From assembly GCA_029202445.1 (NCBI GenBank), contig CP119321.1, positions 2,728,001 through 2,792,000 on the forward strand: 64,000 nt of DNA, in the 5' to 3' direction. Source of the stretch: Candidatus Microbacterium phytovorans. Its GTDB lineage: Bacteria; Actinomycetota; Actinomycetes; Actinomycetales; Microbacteriaceae. The notes under the pieces were generated by a model. It saw only the letters and a list, made by a program, of their open reading frames with translations, made no database searches and had not been told where the DNA came from. This document shows, one piece after another, positions 51,952-62,905 of this stretch (its first letter is position 1; every line of letters starts with the position of its first letter). The position numbers and the translations under genes are program-made.

Positions 51952-52947
51952 ATGGACGAGCGTCGACCGGGCCTGGACCCCGCCGTGGCCGATGTGCGCC
52001 GCGCCGTGCGCGCAGCCCTCGCCGACCTGGATGGCCCCGTCGTGGTGGGCCTGTCCGGTGGTGCCGACTCTCTCGCGCTCGCCGCAGCGGTCGCGTTCGA
52101 GGCGCCGAAGGCGGGCGTGGCGGCGTCGGCGGTCGTCATCGACCACGGGCTCCAGGAGGGGTCCGACGTCGTCGCCGCGCGCGCCGCGCGCGTCGCGGAG
52201 GAGCTCGGCCTCCCCGCCCGCACCGTGCGCGTGGAGGTGGGTCGCGAGGGCGGTCTCGAGGCCGCTGCCCGCGACGCGCGTCGGGCAGCGCTGCGCGCGG
52301 CCGCTCGGGATGCCGGCGCCTCCGCGATCCTGTTGGCGCACACGCTCGACGATCAGGCGGAGACCGTGCTCATCGGTCTCGCGCGGGGCTCGGGCTCGAC
52401 GAGCCTCGGCGGCATGTCGCCCGATCGCGAGGACGACGGCATCCGCTGGGTGCGTCCGCTGCTGGGAGTGCGGCGGACGACGACGCGCGCCGCGTGCGTG
52501 GCTCAGGATCTGCCGCCGTGGGACGACCCGCACAACCTCGACCGTCGCTTCCTGCGCGTGCGGGTGCGTCAAGACGTGCTGCCGCTCCTGGAAACCTCGA
52601 TCGGTCCGGGCGTGGCGGAGGCTCTCGCCCGCACCGCCGATCAGCTGCGGGAGGATGCCGACGCCTTCGCCGAGATGATCGACGAGACCATCGAAGACAT
52701 CGTCGAGCATGCCGAGGCGGGCATCGCGGTCTCGGTTCCCGCGCTCGCGGCCAATCCGCCAGCGCTGCGCCACCGCATCATCCGCCACGTCGTCGCGAGC
52801 GAGTTCGGGGTGTCGCTCACCCGCGCGCAGACGCTCGAAGTCGCCCGGTTGGTGACGCACTGGAGGGGTCAGGGGCCTGTGGATCTGCCCGGATGCCGTG
52901 CCCTCCGCGCCGGTCAGTTGATCGAATTTGCCGCATCCGCGTCATAA
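51952..52947 (+). CDS. tilS: tRNA(Ile)-lysidine synthetase
   Basis: The 331-residue N-type ATP pyrophosphatase modifies C34 of the AUA-reading isoleucine tRNA to lysidine. The PP-loop SGGADS lies in VVVGLSGGADSLALAAAV, with AHTLDDQAETVLIGLARGSG and the later NLDRRFLRVRVRQDVLP typical of TilS. ATG at 51952 is preferred to upstream in-frame codons inside the palindromic element. In relatives hpt follows directly; here an adhesin gene intervenes. Confidence 0.93.
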   Translation: MDERRPGLDPAVADVRRAVRAALADLDGPVVVGLSGGADSLALAAAVAFEAPKAGVAASAVVIDHGLQEGSDVVAARAARVAEELGLPARTVRVEVGREGGLEAAARDARRAALRAAARDAGASAILLAHTLDDQAETVLIGLARGSGSTSLGGMSPDREDDGIRWVRPLLGVRRTTTRAACVAQDLPPWDDPHNLDRRFLRVRVRQDVLPLLETSIGPGVAEALARTADQLREDADAFAEMIDETIEDIVEHAEAGIAVSVPALAANPPALRHRIIRHVVASEFGVSLTRAQTLEVARLVTHWRGQGPVDLPGCRALRAGQLIEFAASAS

Positions 52948-53016
52948 AAGACCCTCTCGCGCGTCTTCTCCCTGACGGGTGCCAGCGCCCGTCGCACCTT
53001 GGGGGAGGTACGGGAC

Positions 53017-54300
53017 ATGGGTTTCTTCGCACGCGTCCGGCACGGGGCCGGCGTCATCGTGGCGATCATCGTGGGGGCGGCTCTGTCCGCGGGGGTGGCC
53101 GTCGCCGCGACGGCGGCGCCACCATACTCGACAGAGGCGGCGATCACCTCGCTCACGTTCGTCGATGACGTCGTCGAGAGCGGACGCTCCACCCAGCTGT
53201 CCGGCGAGTGGGCGCTCCCCGACGACCCCGCGACTCCGGCGGGATTCACGGTCGACCTCCCGGACGGCCTCCGGGGCCTGAGCGACGCGTTCGACCTGCT
53301 CGATCCCGACGGCGCGCCGATGGGCAGCTGCGTGGTCACCGCCACGCAGATCGTCTGCGACATCGACGCCGACTACATCGCCGCGCATCCGCGCTCGCTG
53401 CGAGGCACGTTCGACTTCTGGGCCACGGTGACGACGACGGTCACGCAGGCCACGACGACCACGTATGACTTCGGGGATGTCGAAGACTCGATCACCGTGA
53501 CGCCCCCCGACGGCGCCTGCCCTCCGGACTGCACCTTCACGGGCCGGCCGAACAACAAGCATGGTGTCTACGACCGCGAGAACGACACGATCCAGTGGAC
53601 GATCGCGATCAAGGCGCCGGCAGCCGGCATGACCGCCGGTCAGGACGTGACGGTGCTCGAGCGTCTCGGTGCGGGGCAGGAATGGGTGCGGGGCACCGGT
53701 GGCCTCCCGGCGATCCGGGTGCTCGGGGCGGTCGATCGCAAGCCCGACGGGTCGCCGACGGGATGGCGCAACGTCGACGCGCGCGTGGGCACCACGCTGA
53801 CCGAGACGGCGGCAGGCGTGACAGTGGCGTTCACGGCTGAGGAGGGGTGGTTCTACGCCGTCGTGGCCGACTCACGCGTCGTCGACCGCACGCTCGCGAC
53901 GTACACGAACGACGCCGACATCACGATCGCCTCCGAAGCGACGACCACGGTGACGGCGACCGTGCGACGTCAGGGCGGCTCCGGCACCGGCAGCGGCACC
54001 CCGACGCCGACGGCCACGCCCACCCCGACGCCGACTCCCACCCCGACTCCGACTCCGACGCCCACCCCGACCCCCACGCCGACACCGACGGCTACGGCCA
54101 CTCCGACGCCGACCGCCACGCCCACGCCGACGAAGGGTGTGGACTCCGAGTTCACCCAGACGCCGACGCCTTCCGCCCCGACGGGCGAGCTGGCGGTCAC
54201 CGGCGGCGAGCCGCCGTTCGGGCTGCTGTGGGCCGGTGCCGTCGCGATCGCGATCGGACTGGGCCTCGTGGCGCGGCAGCGGCGGGCCACCCGTGACTGA
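53017..54300 (+). CDS. Sortase-anchored adhesin-like surface protein with PT-repeat stalk
   Basis: The 427-residue precursor has a signal peptide (about 1-35), then two Ig-like beta domains (about 40-175 and 180-320) with the general look of MSCRAMM/SdrG-type N2-N3 adhesin domains (ITSLTFVDDVVESGRSTQLSG; NDTIQWTIAIKAP). A Thr-Pro stalk (about 328-375) follows. The C-terminus is a sorting signal: LAVTG at 392-396, a membrane helix (about 401-420) and the basic tail RQRRATRD. LAVTG fits class E sortases of actinobacteria. ATG 53017 has GGGGGAGG eight bases upstream. Its ligand is unknown. It interrupts the usual tilS-hpt order. Confidence 0.85.
   Translation: MGFFARVRHGAGVIVAIIVGAALSAGVAVAATAAPPYSTEAAITSLTFVDDVVESGRSTQLSGEWALPDDPATPAGFTVDLPDGLRGLSDAFDLLDPDGAPMGSCVVTATQIVCDIDADYIAAHPRSLRGTFDFWATVTTTVTQATTTTYDFGDVEDSITVTPPDGACPPDCTFTGRPNNKHGVYDRENDTIQWTIAIKAPAAGMTAGQDVTVLERLGAGQEWVRGTGGLPAIRVLGAVDRKPDGSPTGWRNVDARVGTTLTETAAGVTVAFTAEEGWFYAVVADSRVVDRTLATYTNDADITIASEATTTVTATVRRQGGSGTGSGTPTPTATPTPTPTPTPTPTPTPTPTPTPTPTATATPTPTATPTPTKGVDSEFTQTPTPSAPTGELAVTGGEPPFGLLWAGAVAIAIGLGLVARQRRATRD
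53999..54135 (+). repeat. Period-6 Pro-Thr codon repeat inside the adhesin gene
   Basis: Nearly continuous CCGACG/CCGACT/CCCACC units encode the Thr-Pro stalk. Such runs are prone to slip, so stalk length may vary between strains. A similar run occurs in the GH71-like gene at about 20346-20520. Confidence 0.8.
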
Positions 54301-54318
54301 GGCTGCCCGCGGATTGCC

Positions 54319-54331
54319 TACACTCGAATCA
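54319..54331 (+). promoter_or_regulatory. -10 element giving a probable leaderless hpt transcript
   Basis: TACACT at 54319-54324 ends six bases before the hpt ATG at 54331, so transcription would start at or next to the start codon. No ribosome site is present. The -35 region is not clear. Confidence 0.6.
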
Positions 54332-54882
54332 TGCGCGCGGCCGACATCGCAGACCAGCTGACCACCGTCCTCGTGACCGAGGAGGAGATCCAGGCGAAGC
54401 TCGAGGAGCTCGCGGCGCAGGTCGTCGCCGACTACGAGGGCAAAGAGCTGCTGCTGGTCGGCGTGCTCAAGGGCGCGGTCATGGTCATGGCCGACCTCGC
54501 CAGGGCCCTCCCTCGCGCGATCGCGATGGACTGGATGGCCGTGTCCTCGTACGGAGCCGGCACGAAGTCCAGCGGCGTCGTCCAGATCCGCAAAGACCTC
54601 GACACCGATCTCACCGGCAAGCACGTGCTGATCGTCGAGGACATCATCGACTCGGGTCTGACGCTCAGCTGGCTGCTTGAGAACTTCGCCTCCCGCGGTG
54701 CCGCCTCCATCGAGGTGCTCGCGCTCCTCCGCAAGCCCGCCGCCGCGAAGGTCGAGATCGACTGCCGCTACGTCGGGTTCGACATCCCGAACGACTTCGT
54801 CGTCGGGTACGGCCTCGACTACGCGGAGGGCTATCGCAACCTTCGCGACGTCGCCGTCCTCGCGCCCCACGTCTACAGCTGA
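54331..54882 (+). CDS. hpt: Hypoxanthine phosphoribosyltransferase
   Basis: The 183-residue enzyme salvages hypoxanthine and guanine to IMP and GMP. The PRPP-binding motif is HVLIVEDIIDSGLTLSWL, preceded by LLVGVLKGAVMVMADLARAL and followed by VGFDIPNDFVVGYGLDYAEG, all typical of Hpt. It has normal length. It is followed by ftsH, as in many actinobacteria. The transcript appears to be leaderless. Confidence 0.96.
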   Translation: MRAADIADQLTTVLVTEEEIQAKLEELAAQVVADYEGKELLLVGVLKGAVMVMADLARALPRAIAMDWMAVSSYGAGTKSSGVVQIRKDLDTDLTGKHVLIVEDIIDSGLTLSWLLENFASRGAASIEVLALLRKPAAAKVEIDCRYVGFDIPNDFVVGYGLDYAEGYRNLRDVAVLAPHVYS

Positions 54883-54993
54883 CGGGCCGCGGAGGCGCCA
54901 CGGCGCCGCCAGCCTGACGGCATCCGTCTCGGGGTACGCCGTGGGCGAATGCACAGTCCCCGCATAGTCGCTGCGTTGTAGCCTGAGCGGACC

Positions 54994-57003
<2,010 letters not shown>

Positions 57004-57012
57004 GCTCGGGTC

Positions 57013-57603
57013 GTGGCCGTCGACCGTGACCGCGTCGCCGCTCTGGTGCGCGACCTCCTCGAGGCGATCGGTGAAGACCCCGATCGTCCCGGCCTGCGGG
57101 CTACGCCGCACCGGGTCGCCGATGCGTACGCCGAGTTCTTCTCGGGTGTGGGAGAGGATGCCGCGGCGCCGCTCGCGCACACGATCTCCGTGACGCGTGG
57201 CCCGGCCCCCGACACGCTGCCGTCAGGCGCCGTCATGCTGCGCGACATCCGGTTCCGCTCCGTGTGCGAGCATCACCTCCTGCCGTTCGCCGGCCACGCC
57301 CACATCGCGTATCTGCCGGGCGAGCAGGTCGTGGGTCTCGGGGCGCTGCCGCGCGTCGTCGACGTGCTCGCGGCGCGGCCGCAGGTGCAGGAGCGCCTCG
57401 GCGAGCAGATCGCCGATGTCATCGCCGACTCCCTGGACACGCGCGGGGTGCTCGTCGTGCTCGACGCCACCCACGAATGCGTCACGATGCGCGGCGGCCG
57501 TCAGCCCGACGCGTCGACCGTCACGGTAGCGGCGCGCGGGGAGCTCTCCGAGCCGGCGGCGCGCGCCGAGATCATGCTGCTCCTCACGGGACGGGCGACA
57601 TGA
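57013..57603 (+). CDS. folE: GTP cyclohydrolase I
   Basis: The 196-residue enzyme makes dihydroneopterin triphosphate from GTP, the first step of folate synthesis. Visible are PGLRATPHRVADAYAEFFSG, the zinc site CEHHLLPFAGHAHIAYLPG, and ATHECVTMRGGRQPDASTVT near the end. It starts at GTG 57013, nine bases after ftsH, and heads the folate operon. Confidence 0.96.
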   Translation: MAVDRDRVAALVRDLLEAIGEDPDRPGLRATPHRVADAYAEFFSGVGEDAAAPLAHTISVTRGPAPDTLPSGAVMLRDIRFRSVCEHHLLPFAGHAHIAYLPGEQVVGLGALPRVVDVLAARPQVQERLGEQIADVIADSLDTRGVLVVLDATHECVTMRGGRQPDASTVTVAARGELSEPAARAEIMLLLTGRAT

Positions 57604-57613
57604 GGATGCCGCG

Positions 57614-58426
57614 ATGACCCTCCTCATGGGCATCGTCAACGTGACGCCCGACTCGTTCAGCGACGGTGGCCGGTACGTCGGCGTGGATGACGCGATCGCC
57701 CACGGTCGTGCCCTCGCTGCCGCCGGAGCCGACATCCTCGACATCGGGGGCGAGTCGACCCGCCCGGGGGCCGAGCGCGTGCCGCCCGAGGTGGAGCTGG
57801 CCCGCGTCCTCCCGGTGATCGAGGCGCTCGCCGCCGACGGCACGATGATCAGCATCGACACCATGAACGCCGCCACCGCGGCGGCCGCGATCGGCGCCGG
57901 TGCGCTCATCGTGAACGACGTCTCCGGGGGACAGTCCGACCCCGAGATCATCGAGGTGGTCGCCGACTCCGAGGTGCACTTCGCGATCGGGCACTGGCGC
58001 GGACCCTCCGACCGGATGTACGCCCGCGCGCACTACGACGACGTCGTGGACGAGGTGATCGCCGAGCTCGAGGAGCGTCGCCACGAGGCGCTCGCCGCCG
58101 GCATCCCTCCGGCCCGTCTCATCCTCGATCCGGGGTTCGGGTTCGGTAAGCGCGGCGACCAGAACTGGGAGCTGCTGCGCGGGCTCGAGCGTGTGGTTGC
58201 GATGGAGTCGCGCGTGCTCGTCGGGACGAGCCGCAAGGGCTTCCTCGCCGCCACGCTCGAGGAGCACGGTGAGCCCACGCAGGAGCGCCGAGACCTCGCG
58301 ACGGCGGTCACGAGCGTGCGCGCGGCGGTCGCTGGCGCGTGGGCCGTGCGCGTGCACGACGTCGCCGCGACCCGCGACGCCCTCGCGGTGTGGGAGCGCG
58401 CGATGACGGGGAAAGGCCGATCATGA
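57614..58426 (+). CDS. folP: Dihydropteroate synthase
   Basis: The 270-residue TIM barrel joins p-aminobenzoate to the pterin diphosphate and is the sulfonamide target. Landmarks are LMGIVNVTPDSFSDGG, DIGGESTRPGA and ARLILDPGFGFGKRGDQNW. ATG at 57614 lies ten bases after folE. It overlaps folB by four bases. Confidence 0.96.
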   Translation: MTLLMGIVNVTPDSFSDGGRYVGVDDAIAHGRALAAAGADILDIGGESTRPGAERVPPEVELARVLPVIEALAADGTMISIDTMNAATAAAAIGAGALIVNDVSGGQSDPEIIEVVADSEVHFAIGHWRGPSDRMYARAHYDDVVDEVIAELEERRHEALAAGIPPARLILDPGFGFGKRGDQNWELLRGLERVVAMESRVLVGTSRKGFLAATLEEHGEPTQERRDLATAVTSVRAAVAGAWAVRVHDVAATRDALAVWERAMTGKGRS

Positions 58427-58794
58427 CCGATGAGATCTCGATCTCCGGCATCCGTGCCGTGGGATATCACGGCGTCTACGACCACGAACGTCGCGACGGT
58501 CAGGAGTTCGTCGCCGACGTGGTGCTGAGCCTGTCGCTCGACGCTGCCTCGCGCAGCGACGACGTGGCGGACACCGTGCACTACGGCGAGCTGGCCGAGC
58601 AGGTCGCGGCGATCCTCGCCGGCGAACCCGTCAACCTGCTGGAGACGCTCGCGCGGCGGATCGCCGACGCGGCACTGACGTTCGCGCTCGTGGATGCCGT
58701 GACCGTCACCGTGCACAAGCCGCAGGCGCCGATCCCGGTGCCGTTCACTGATGTCGCCGTAACGGTGCGACGCCGACGAGAGGATGCCGGATGA
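58423..58794 (+). CDS. folB: Dihydroneopterin aldolase
   Basis: The 123-residue enzyme has the tunnelling fold. ISGIRAVGYHGVYDHERRDG contains the conserved GYHGVYDHE region, and VTVHKPQAPIPVPFTDVAVT carries the catalytic lysine block. ATG at 58423 overlaps the folP stop, and its own stop overlaps folK. Confidence 0.95.
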   Translation: MTDEISISGIRAVGYHGVYDHERRDGQEFVADVVLSLSLDAASRSDDVADTVHYGELAEQVAAILAGEPVNLLETLARRIADAALTFALVDAVTVTVHKPQAPIPVPFTDVAVTVRRRREDAG

Positions 58795-59342
58795 GCCGCC
58801 GACTCGCCCAGGGTCTCGATGACGAGGCTCCCCGCGCGGCGCGACCGGCCGTGCCGGCGGTCGTCGCCCTCGGCGCGAACCTCGGCGACCGCGCCGAGAC
58901 GATCTCCGCGGCGCTCGATGACCTCGCACGGCTGCCGCTGACGTCGGTGACGGCTGCCGCGGCGCCCATCGAGTCGATCGCGCTCACGCCGTCGGGTCCC
59001 GATGTCTCCGCCCCCGGGTACCTCAACACGGTCGCCCTCCTGTCGACGCGCCTCGCGCCGAGCGTGCTGCTGGCCTTCCTGCACGCCGTCGAGGAGCGGC
59101 ACGGTCGCCCCCGTCGCACGGCCGATCAGCCGCGCTGGCAGGACCGGACGCTCGACCTCGATCTGATCGCGTACGGTGACGTGCGTTCCGACGACCCCGC
59201 GCTCACCCTCCCGCATCCGCGCGCCGCCGAGCGCGACTTCGTGCTGCGTCCCTGGGCCAGTGTCGATCCCGACGCCGAGCTGCCCGGCCGCGGACGCGTC
59301 GCCGACCTGCTGCGCGCCCTCGACGAGGAGGACGCGTCATGA
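58791..59342 (+). CDS. folK: 2-amino-4-hydroxy-6-hydroxymethyldihydropteridine diphosphokinase
   Basis: The 183-residue enzyme pyrophosphorylates the pterin before FolP acts. The N-terminal block is VVALGANLGDRAETI, and the signature RWQDRTLDLDLIAYGD is followed by LTLPHPRAAERDFVLRPWA. It is coupled by overlaps to folB and to the DUF3180 gene. Confidence 0.95.
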   Translation: MSRRLAQGLDDEAPRAARPAVPAVVALGANLGDRAETISAALDDLARLPLTSVTAAAAPIESIALTPSGPDVSAPGYLNTVALLSTRLAPSVLLAFLHAVEERHGRPRRTADQPRWQDRTLDLDLIAYGDVRSDDPALTLPHPRAAERDFVLRPWASVDPDAELPGRGRVADLLRALDEEDAS

Positions 59343-59833
59343 AGCGCACGGGAGCCGCGCCGCTCATCGTCTCGGCCGTGATCGGGCTCGTCGTCGGGTA
59401 CCTCATCGACCAGGCGCTCACCGCCGCCGGGCAGCCGACGTTCACCCCGTCGCTCATGCTGCCGGTGCTCCTCGTGCTTGTCGCCGCCGTGACGGTGGCG
59501 CTGGCCGTGCCGATCCGGCGCGCGACGACCGGTGCCAGTGGACAGCGCGTCGACCCGTTCCACGCCGTGCGCATCGCGATGCTCGCTCGCGCGTCGAGCA
59601 TCGTGGGGGCCGCCGTCGTCGGCGTCGGGGCAGGGTTGCTGGTCTTCCTCCTCACCCGCCCGGTGACTCCCTCGTTAGGCTCGACGGGTACCGTGGTCGC
59701 CGCCGCGGTCGCGGGGCTGGTTCTCGTGATCGCGGGGCTGGTCGCCGAGTACCTGTGCACCATTCGGAAGGACGATGATGACGAACAGCCCGGACCAGCC
59801 GATCCCGGCTTCGGACTCTCCCACCACGACTGA
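59339..59833 (+). CDS. DUF3180 family membrane protein
   Basis: The 164-residue protein has four predicted helices (about 8-28, 40-60, 88-112 and 120-142) and the segment DPFHAVRIAMLARASSIVGA, typical of DUF3180, an actinobacterial family found after folK. Its function is unknown. Its 3' end overlaps the following PH-domain gene by 59 bp in another frame. Confidence 0.88.
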   Translation: MKRTGAAPLIVSAVIGLVVGYLIDQALTAAGQPTFTPSLMLPVLLVLVAAVTVALAVPIRRATTGASGQRVDPFHAVRIAMLARASSIVGAAVVGVGAGLLVFLLTRPVTPSLGSTGTVVAAAVAGLVLVIAGLVAEYLCTIRKDDDDEQPGPADPGFGLSHHD

Positions 59834-60404
59834 GCCGCTCCCCCCGGCCCCCGTCGGCGTTGCGCCCACGGACGGGACCCTGGATGCCGGGACGTTCTCC
59901 GCGATCGTCGAACCCCGCAGTGTGCACCGCCTGCCGCTGGGCGACGGCCGGTGGCATCAGGTCTCCCGGAAGTACATCGCCGTCCAGGTGATCTCGCACG
60001 TCGCCTTCCTCGCGTTGATCGTGGCCGCCGCGGCGGTGCTGGGCCTCGTGCTCGAGCAGGGGTGGGTGTGGATTCCCGCCGGCATCGTCGCCGTGATCAC
60101 CGCGGTGACGCTGATCGTGCTGCCCCGTCAGGCGCGGTCGATCGGGTACCAGCTCCGCGCCGACGATCTCGTCTTCCGCCGCGGCATCCTGTGGCAGCGC
60201 ATGGTGGCCGTGCCGTACGGGCGCATGCAGCTCGTCGACATCACGCACGGGCCGCTCGACCGCGGCTTCGGCATCGCGCAGCTCAAGCTCGTGACGGCCG
60301 CGGCCGCCACGGGCGTCACGATCCCGGGGCTGGCGCAGACGGCGGCGGAGCAGTTGCGCGACACGCTCATCGATGTCGCCGAGACCCGCCGGACCGGACT
60401 GTGA
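59775..60404 (+). CDS. Membrane protein with bacterial PH domain (YdbS-like)
   Basis: The 209-residue protein has two helices (about 68-112) and then a bPH2 domain (SIGYQLRADDLVFRRGILWQ, MVAVPYGRMQLVDITHGPLD, GIAQLKLVTAAAA). In Bacillus the YdbS/YdbT pair protects against certain antimicrobials; the role in actinobacteria is not known. It overlaps the larger PH gene by four bases (GTGA), and the two probably form a complex. Confidence 0.87.
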   Translation: MMTNSPDQPIPASDSPTTTEPLPPAPVGVAPTDGTLDAGTFSAIVEPRSVHRLPLGDGRWHQVSRKYIAVQVISHVAFLALIVAAAAVLGLVLEQGWVWIPAGIVAVITAVTLIVLPRQARSIGYQLRADDLVFRRGILWQRMVAVPYGRMQLVDITHGPLDRGFGIAQLKLVTAAAATGVTIPGLAQTAAEQLRDTLIDVAETRRTGL

Positions 60405-62167
60405 CGGTGCCCGGCTCGCCCGTCGCCCCCGCGGGGGCCTTCGCGGAGGCGCGCTCCCCGCTGAGCGACGGCGAGTGGCATCGACTGCACCCGCTGACCC
60501 CGCTCATGAAGGGCGGCCTGTTCCTCGTCGTCGTGATCGGCATCGTCGTCACGAACCTCCGTGACCGGCTGATCGCGATCTTCCTCCCGGGGATGTCGGA
60601 GGAGTACGAGTACGCGGGCGACCCGATCGACTACATCGTCGCGAACGACCTGATCGTCATCGCGGCGCTGGTGGTGCTCGGTGTGCTCGTGGTGCTGCTG
60701 GGGCTGTTCTGGTTGTCGTGGCGCTTCCATACCTTCCGGATCACCGGCGACGACGTCGAGGTGCGCAGCGGCGTGCTCTTCCGGACACATCGGCGTGCGC
60801 CGCTCGACAGGGTGCAGGGCGTGAACCTCACGCGTCCGATGATCGCCCGCATCCTCGGCATGGCGAAGCTCGAGGTCGTCGGCGCCGGACTCGATGCGAA
60901 CGTCAAGCTGGAGTACCTGTCCACGGCGAACGCCGAGGCGGTGCGTGGCGACATCCTGCGGCTGGCATCGGGGCGCCAACTCGCCGAGCGCGGCGCCGCG
61001 GCGGGCGAGGCGTCGGTGCGGGGACGCGCGGCGGCGGCCGTCAGCGCCGGCATCACGGGCCTCATCGAGGGTGCCGAGGGACCGGTGGACCAGCCGGCAT
61101 CCGTCGTGCACATCCCGCCCGGCCGGCTGATCGGCGCCCACATCATGTCGGGGTCGACGATCTGGCTGATCGTGCTGGTCGCCGGTGTCGTGGTGGGGTC
61201 GATCGTCGGCACACCGTGGCTGCTCTTCTCGATCGTTCCGGCGCTCATCGGTTTCGGCGCGTACTGGTTCCGTCAGATCACCCGTTCGCTCCGGTACTCG
61301 ATCGCGCCCACGCCGGCGGGCGTGCGCATCACCTTCGGGCTCTTCACGACCGTCACCGAGACGCTGCCGCCCGGTCGTATCCACGCGGTGGAGATCGCTC
61401 AGCCACTGCTGTGGCGGCGCCTCGGCTGGTACCGCGTCCGCGTGAACCGGCTCTCGGGACGGTCGGCGTCGGACACGTCGTCGCAGCAGTTCAGCGACGT
61501 GCTGCCGGTGGGCACGAGAGACGACGTGGAGCGCGTGCTGCGGCTCATCCTCCCGGGTCTTCCCGACGAGTCGTGGCCGCTCATGCTGGAGCGCGGCGTG
61601 CGCGGACCGATAACCGGCGACCCGTACACGAACACGCCTCGACGTGCGCGCTGGCTGCGCCCGCTGTCGTGGCGGCGCAACGGCTTCCTCCTCCTCCCCG
61701 ACGCCCTGCTGCTGCGCAGCGGCGCGCTCCGTCGGGCGCTGGTCGTGCTGCCGCTCGCGCGGCTCCAGTCACTGCGTGTGGCGCAGGGCCCGATCGATCG
61801 GGCGATGGATGTCGCCAACATCACCGGCCACACCGTGCTGGGCCAGGTCTCGGGAAGCCTCGGCATCCTCGACCGTGCCGCCGCCGTCGCGCTGTGGACG
61901 GATGCCGCGGCCGCCGTGGTCTCCGCGCTGTCGCGCGATCGCTCCCACCGCTGGGGAGCCGACGAGGGGGTGGACCCCGCCGTCGAGCCCGCCGTCGATG
62001 CGGCTGTCGAGCCCGCCGTGGACGCCGCTGTCGAGGACGCCGCCGCGCCCGACCTTGATGCGGTCGCCGCACCCCCCGTCGAGCCCGATTCCGCTGATTC
62101 CCGCGAGCCCTCGACCGCGACGACGGACCGGCCCGTCGACGCCGACCGTACGGTGCCGGGCGCATGA
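60401..62167 (+). CDS. Large membrane protein with repeated bacterial PH domains (YdbT-like)
   Basis: The 588-residue protein has paired helices near residues 30-50 and 75-105, a bPH2 domain (TFRITGDDVEVRSGVLFRTH), a second helix pair near 245-285, and further bPH2 domains (RYSIAPTPAGVRITFGLF; GFLLLPDALLLRSGALRRA). The acidic tail contains tandem PAVEPAVDAAV-like repeats of eight residues. GTG at 60401 overlaps the smaller PH gene and is the coupled start. It is likely a YdbT-type partner. Confidence 0.87.
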   Translation: MTVPGSPVAPAGAFAEARSPLSDGEWHRLHPLTPLMKGGLFLVVVIGIVVTNLRDRLIAIFLPGMSEEYEYAGDPIDYIVANDLIVIAALVVLGVLVVLLGLFWLSWRFHTFRITGDDVEVRSGVLFRTHRRAPLDRVQGVNLTRPMIARILGMAKLEVVGAGLDANVKLEYLSTANAEAVRGDILRLASGRQLAERGAAAGEASVRGRAAAAVSAGITGLIEGAEGPVDQPASVVHIPPGRLIGAHIMSGSTIWLIVLVAGVVVGSIVGTPWLLFSIVPALIGFGAYWFRQITRSLRYSIAPTPAGVRITFGLFTTVTETLPPGRIHAVEIAQPLLWRRLGWYRVRVNRLSGRSASDTSSQQFSDVLPVGTRDDVERVLRLILPGLPDESWPLMLERGVRGPITGDPYTNTPRRARWLRPLSWRRNGFLLLPDALLLRSGALRRALVVLPLARLQSLRVAQGPIDRAMDVANITGHTVLGQVSGSLGILDRAAAVALWTDAAAAVVSALSRDRSHRWGADEGVDPAVEPAVDAAVEPAVDAAVEDAAAPDLDAVAAPPVEPDSADSREPSTATTDRPVDADRTVPGA

Positions 62168-62844
62168 CCCGCAGTGGACGCCTGGGCGTCGGCATCATCG
62201 GTGCGGGACGCGTCGGCCCGGTCATCGGTGCGGCTTTGGCCGGAGCAGGCCATGCCGTGACGGGTATCACGGCGGGCTCCGACCCCGATCGCGTCGACGC
62301 CGTCCTGCCGGGGGTGCCCGTGCTCGCGGCCGATGAGGTCGTGCGCCGCAGCGAACTCGTCGTCGTCGCCGTGCCGCACGCGGAGCTTCCCTCTCTCGTG
62401 GCCGGACTGTCCGAGATCGGGGCGTGGCAGGTGGGCCAGCTGGTCCTCCACACCGACCCGGCGTACGGCATCGACGTGCTCTCACCCGCCGCCGCGCGGG
62501 GGGCCATCCCTCTCGCCGTGCACCCCGCGGTCGCCTTCACCGGCACCTCGATCGATCTCCGTCAGCTGCGCGAGTCGTACGCCGCCGTGACGGCACCCGC
62601 CGCCGTGCTCCCGATCGCTCAGGCGCTCGCCGTCGAGCTCGGGTGCGAGCCGATCGTGATCTCGGAGGAGGCCCGCGCGGCCTACGGCGAGGCCGTCGCA
62701 ACGGCGACCGAGTTCTCCGCCGCGCTGCTGCGCCAATCGTCGGAGCTGCTGGTCGCGGCCGGTGTAGACGAGCCGGGCCGCTTCCTGTCCGCTCTCGTCC
62801 ACTCCACGGTCGACCGCGCGCTGCAGGGGCTCGAGACGGCGTGA
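62164..62844 (+). CDS. Rossmann-fold DUF2520 protein
   Basis: The 226-residue protein begins LGVGIIGAGRVGPVIGAAL, an NAD(P)-binding motif, and has VVVAVPHAELPSLV and the DUF2520 block IPLAVHPAVAFTGTSIDL. It resembles ketopantoate-reductase-like dehydrogenases, and in many actinobacteria the homologue stands next to panC. Here lysS follows directly. Its activity is unknown. Confidence 0.85.
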   Translation: MTRSGRLGVGIIGAGRVGPVIGAALAGAGHAVTGITAGSDPDRVDAVLPGVPVLAADEVVRRSELVVVAVPHAELPSLVAGLSEIGAWQVGQLVLHTDPAYGIDVLSPAAARGAIPLAVHPAVAFTGTSIDLRQLRESYAAVTAPAAVLPIAQALAVELGCEPIVISEEARAAYGEAVATATEFSAALLRQSSELLVAAGVDEPGRFLSALVHSTVDRALQGLETA

Positions 62845-62905
62845 GGGCGAAGGCGGTCGCCGGCGCCCGTGAGAGAATCGAGGGTCGACTTCTGAGGAGC
62901 CTGAA

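Noticed and set aside
53999..54135. Period-6 repeat considered as non-coding satellite
   Set aside because: It is in frame and encodes the Thr-Pro stalk of a surface protein.
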